A DNA stretch of 64,000 nt from an uncultured Lachnospira sp. (GTDB lineage Bacteria > Bacillota > Clostridia > Lachnospirales > Lachnospiraceae). Position 1 is the stretch's first letter. Every line of letters starts with the position of its first letter. Location of the stretch: assembly GCA_910587485.1 (NCBI GenBank), contig CAJUKN010000002.1, positions 120,378 through 184,377 on the forward strand, in the 5' to 3' direction. Of the stretch, positions 62,216 to 64,000 are shown piece by piece. A model generated the notes under the pieces. It was not told where the DNA came from and ran no database searches. It worked only from the letters and a program-made list of their open reading frames with translations. Both the position numbers and the translations under genes were made by a program.

Positions 62216-62346
62216 TTTAACCTCATCAAGAAAGTCCCCCACTTCAATGCCGCAGAGACATAAGTGGTGGGTGGGGACTTGCGTTGCGATAGCAGCTAGA
62301 TGGTTTGAGTAAGTAGCGTAGCGGATTGCGAATATCCGCTTTGACT
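62216..62346 (+). repeat. Dispersed repeat R8 (full variant A, best copy)
   Basis: TTTTAACCTCATCAAG, then AAGTCCCCCACTT and AAGTGGTGGGTGGGGACTT forming a long stem around GCCGCAGAGACAT, then GCGTTGCGATAGCAGCTAG, and the right-end hairpin GCGGAT/ATCCGC with CTTTGACT. It is followed by the recurrent leader GCAGCGCAGAAATGG of the next gene. Confidence 0.9.
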
Positions 62347-62387
62347 AGGTTCTTTGCATAATAAGCAGCGCAGAAATGGAAGTGAGT

Positions 62388-62807
62388 ATGGAATTAAAAA
62401 TAAGTTGTAAAAGTGTTTCAAAACGACGCAACACAATAAAGTCTATTCTTTATCAATATGAGAATCCAATTCATACTGTCAAAGACCTTCTGGTGGAAAC
62501 GGTACGATTAAATGTAGCAGAATATGATAAGCGTCAAGAAAGTTCAGAAATATTAAAGGTTTTATCCAATGAGGATATTGAAGATATGGCGACTACTGGA
62601 AAAGTTGGATTTGGCGTCAATTATGGAAACAAAAAGCCTGATATAGATAAAGCGATTCAAAATGCTTTAGAGTGTTTTCAAGATGGCTTGGTGGTTGTCT
62701 TTATAGAAGGCAATCAATTTACAAATGAAGATGAACCGTTGTCACTAAAGGATGGAGATGAGATTACTTTTGTTCGTATGACTATGTTAAGCGGGCGTAT
62801 GTGGTAA
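62388..62807 (+). CDS. Small conserved protein preceding a DUF4132-type gene
   Basis: 139 aa. A charged N-terminal half (NTIKSILYQYENPIHTVKDL) is followed by NKKPDIDKAIQNALECFQDG, LVVVFIEGN, and a C-terminal KDGDEITFVRMTMLSGRMW. I recall similar small proteins beside DUF4132/MoxR/vWA gene clusters, but I do not know a function. ATG 62388 is chosen as it follows GGAAGTGAG; ATG 62376 overlaps it. The intergenic 62808-62974 has two TGTAAATTTA-TTAAA-like direct repeats and no gene. Confidence 0.72.
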   Translation: MELKISCKSVSKRRNTIKSILYQYENPIHTVKDLLVETVRLNVAEYDKRQESSEILKVLSNEDIEDMATTGKVGFGVNYGNKKPDIDKAIQNALECFQDGLVVVFIEGNQFTNEDEPLSLKDGDEITFVRMTMLSGRMW

Positions 62808-62974
62808 TCATAAGATAAAATGTAAATTTATTAAAGAAGCTGTATTGCTGCCAGAAAAATTAACATATGTGCTAATGAAAAGTGTAGTGTAAATTTACTA
62901 AACAATATATTGCTTACAAATAATGAGCATATGAAAGCAATAAATATGTATAAACATGTGGAAATGGAGGTTTT

Positions 62975-64000
62975 ATGAGCAGTTACGAAATAATGGAAAA
63001 GCTTACAAAAAAGTTTCAAAAGGAATGGGAGAAAAAATTAGAATCCCTTGATGAAACAACACGCAATTTGGCTAAAGATATTGACGAAAAAAACAGCAAT
63101 CGATATGGTTCCAATGCGATAGATAATAGTGAATTGGTTATTAAGGTAAAAGAAGATTTTATAAATTCTAAGCTGGCTTGTCCAAGTGAATTTATGAAGA
63201 AATATTATAAGGAAATCGTAGAAGTTTTTGTACGAAAAGATAATTTATCCGATTTCTATACAATTATTGATAATTTAAACGATTATCCTTTTTCAAGAGG
63301 AATATATAGAAGAACGGTGCGAAGCCGTGGTTATACAACATGGTTTCCTACTATATTTAACTTGCTGAAATCATATAAAACATTTCGGATATGTAACTGT
63401 TCTATTTATGACTATTTAACAGGCAACCTTTCTGAAGACATGAAGGCAGTAACAAGTGAGTATTTTTGGACATATCGATTAAATTTTTGGGATTATATGG
63501 TAGCAGCAAGACTTGATACAGGTGATAAAAAAGTTGAAGAATTTGTGACAGATATGCTGCTTGGAGATAATAATACAGCGGTTGTCACAACAAATATTAT
63601 CCGAGCTATTGTTCTGTGTCACAATGAAAAATTACATCAATTATTGGCGGATTTTTTGCTTGCAGCAAGATTGCAGGAAGGTGTGCGTCAGGCAGTTTGT
63701 GAAAATGCAGACTGTGGAACAATCTCAGCATTTTTGGTGATTTTTAAGACCATTTATGACAATAATCTTATTCGTTTTGCAGCAGTAAAAAGGGCGGTGG
63801 CAACATGGACAGGGCTTTGTGATTTAGACCATGTTGACCGTATTACAGATAAAGTGTTAAATATTGTCCATGAAGCGATTGATGGTGGAACAGACAAAGC
63901 GATAGAATTTACACAGTCTAATGATAGCATACAAATCATGTGTGGATTGTGGACATTGGGATTTTATGATATACAACATGCCATGGATGTGATGGATGGT
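62975..64000 (+). CDS. DUF5724/DUF4132-like large protein (3' partial)
   Basis: 342 residues are visible, still open at the right edge. GGAGG at 62966-62970 precedes the ATG. The visible part is alpha-helical, HEAT/ARM-like, without catalytic motifs. Recognisable pieces are FSRGIYRRTVRSRGYTTWFP and NDSIQIMCGLWTLGFYD. Its place after the 62388 gene suggests a DUF5724/DUF4132 protein, members of which occur with MoxR ATPase and vWA genes. The family call is tentative. Confidence 0.6.
   Translation, partial: MSSYEIMEKLTKKFQKEWEKKLESLDETTRNLAKDIDEKNSNRYGSNAIDNSELVIKVKEDFINSKLACPSEFMKKYYKEIVEVFVRKDNLSDFYTIIDNLNDYPFSRGIYRRTVRSRGYTTWFPTIFNLLKSYKTFRICNCSIYDYLTGNLSEDMKAVTSEYFWTYRLNFWDYMVAARLDTGDKKVEEFVTDMLLGDNNTAVVTTNIIRAIVLCHNEKLHQLLADFLLAARLQEGVRQAVCENADCGTISAFLVIFKTIYDNNLIRFAAVKRAVATWTGLCDLDHVDRITDKVLNIVHEAIDGGTDKAIEFTQSNDSIQIMCGLWTLGFYDIQHAMDVMDG

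Noticed and set aside
61837..62346. CRISPR array
   Set aside because: Only two long direct repeats (about 125 nt) with one 255-nt interval, no regular short repeats or spacers and no cas genes.

Overview
The window is AT-rich, with nearly all genes on the + strand. Its gene content and order (plsX-acpP-rnc-smc-ftsY, ylxM-ffh-rpsP-khpA-rimM, rplS-lepB-rbgA-rnhB-ylqG-ylqH-yraN, der-plsY-gpsA, rsmD-coaD, hisZ-hisG-hisD-hisB-hisA-hisIE) are those of a Gram-positive, low-G+C Firmicute. The HisZ-dependent short HisG, the Cthe_2159-type lipoprotein, the short RNase E/G and the RelQ-type synthetase point to Clostridia, probably Lachnospiraceae. That assignment is inference, because the window holds no rRNA.

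Layout. 1-7922: the 3' part of a giant surface protein made of Ig-like repeats. 8154-14897: lipid synthesis, RNase III, SMC and FtsY. 14945-18464: threonine ammonia-lyase and a carbohydrate-binding lipoprotein. 18516-26468: SRP and ribosome genes, interrupted by a DUF4234 protein and a heterodimeric ABC exporter that sit where trmD is usually found. 26813-33637: signal peptidase, RbgA, RNase HII, the flagellar-like pair YlqG/YlqH (split by a reverse-strand PhD/PIN toxin-antitoxin module), YraN and PgeF. 33758-42069: a small lipoprotein, a reverse-strand membrane protein, Der, PlsY, GpsA, RsmD, CoaD, a coiled-coil protein, reverse-strand YlbJ and a RelQ-type alarmone synthetase. 42212-49816: RNA modification enzymes, YgiQ, RecU and a PAS/degenerate GGDEF protein. 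49878-56056: histidine biosynthesis. 56092-59205: RNase E/G, PAP2 phosphatase and a GH4 glycosidase. 59206-64000: an accessory stretch with a candidate small RNA, a gene remnant, an unusual oxidoreductase/metallo-beta-lactamase fusion, two full repeat copies, and the start of a locus encoding a small unrecognised protein and a DUF4132/DUF5724-like protein cut by the window edge.

The most unusual signal is non-coding. A dispersed, modular, hairpin-forming repeat (at least nine full or partial copies) lies in intergenic regions, always in the direction of the genes. It often supplies the stop codon of the upstream gene (ffh, yraN, pgeF, hisG and the RsuA-type synthase) and ends just upstream of the next gene. 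A second short element (31841 and 62167) shows a compensatory base change in its stem, and a recurring leader motif precedes the Shine-Dalgarno of many genes. Other points worth checking are the Gfo/Idh-MBL fusion, the HisF-like pseudo-domain fused to HisIE, the missing trmD, and a LexA-box-like site inside a perfect consensus promoter at 62037-62065.
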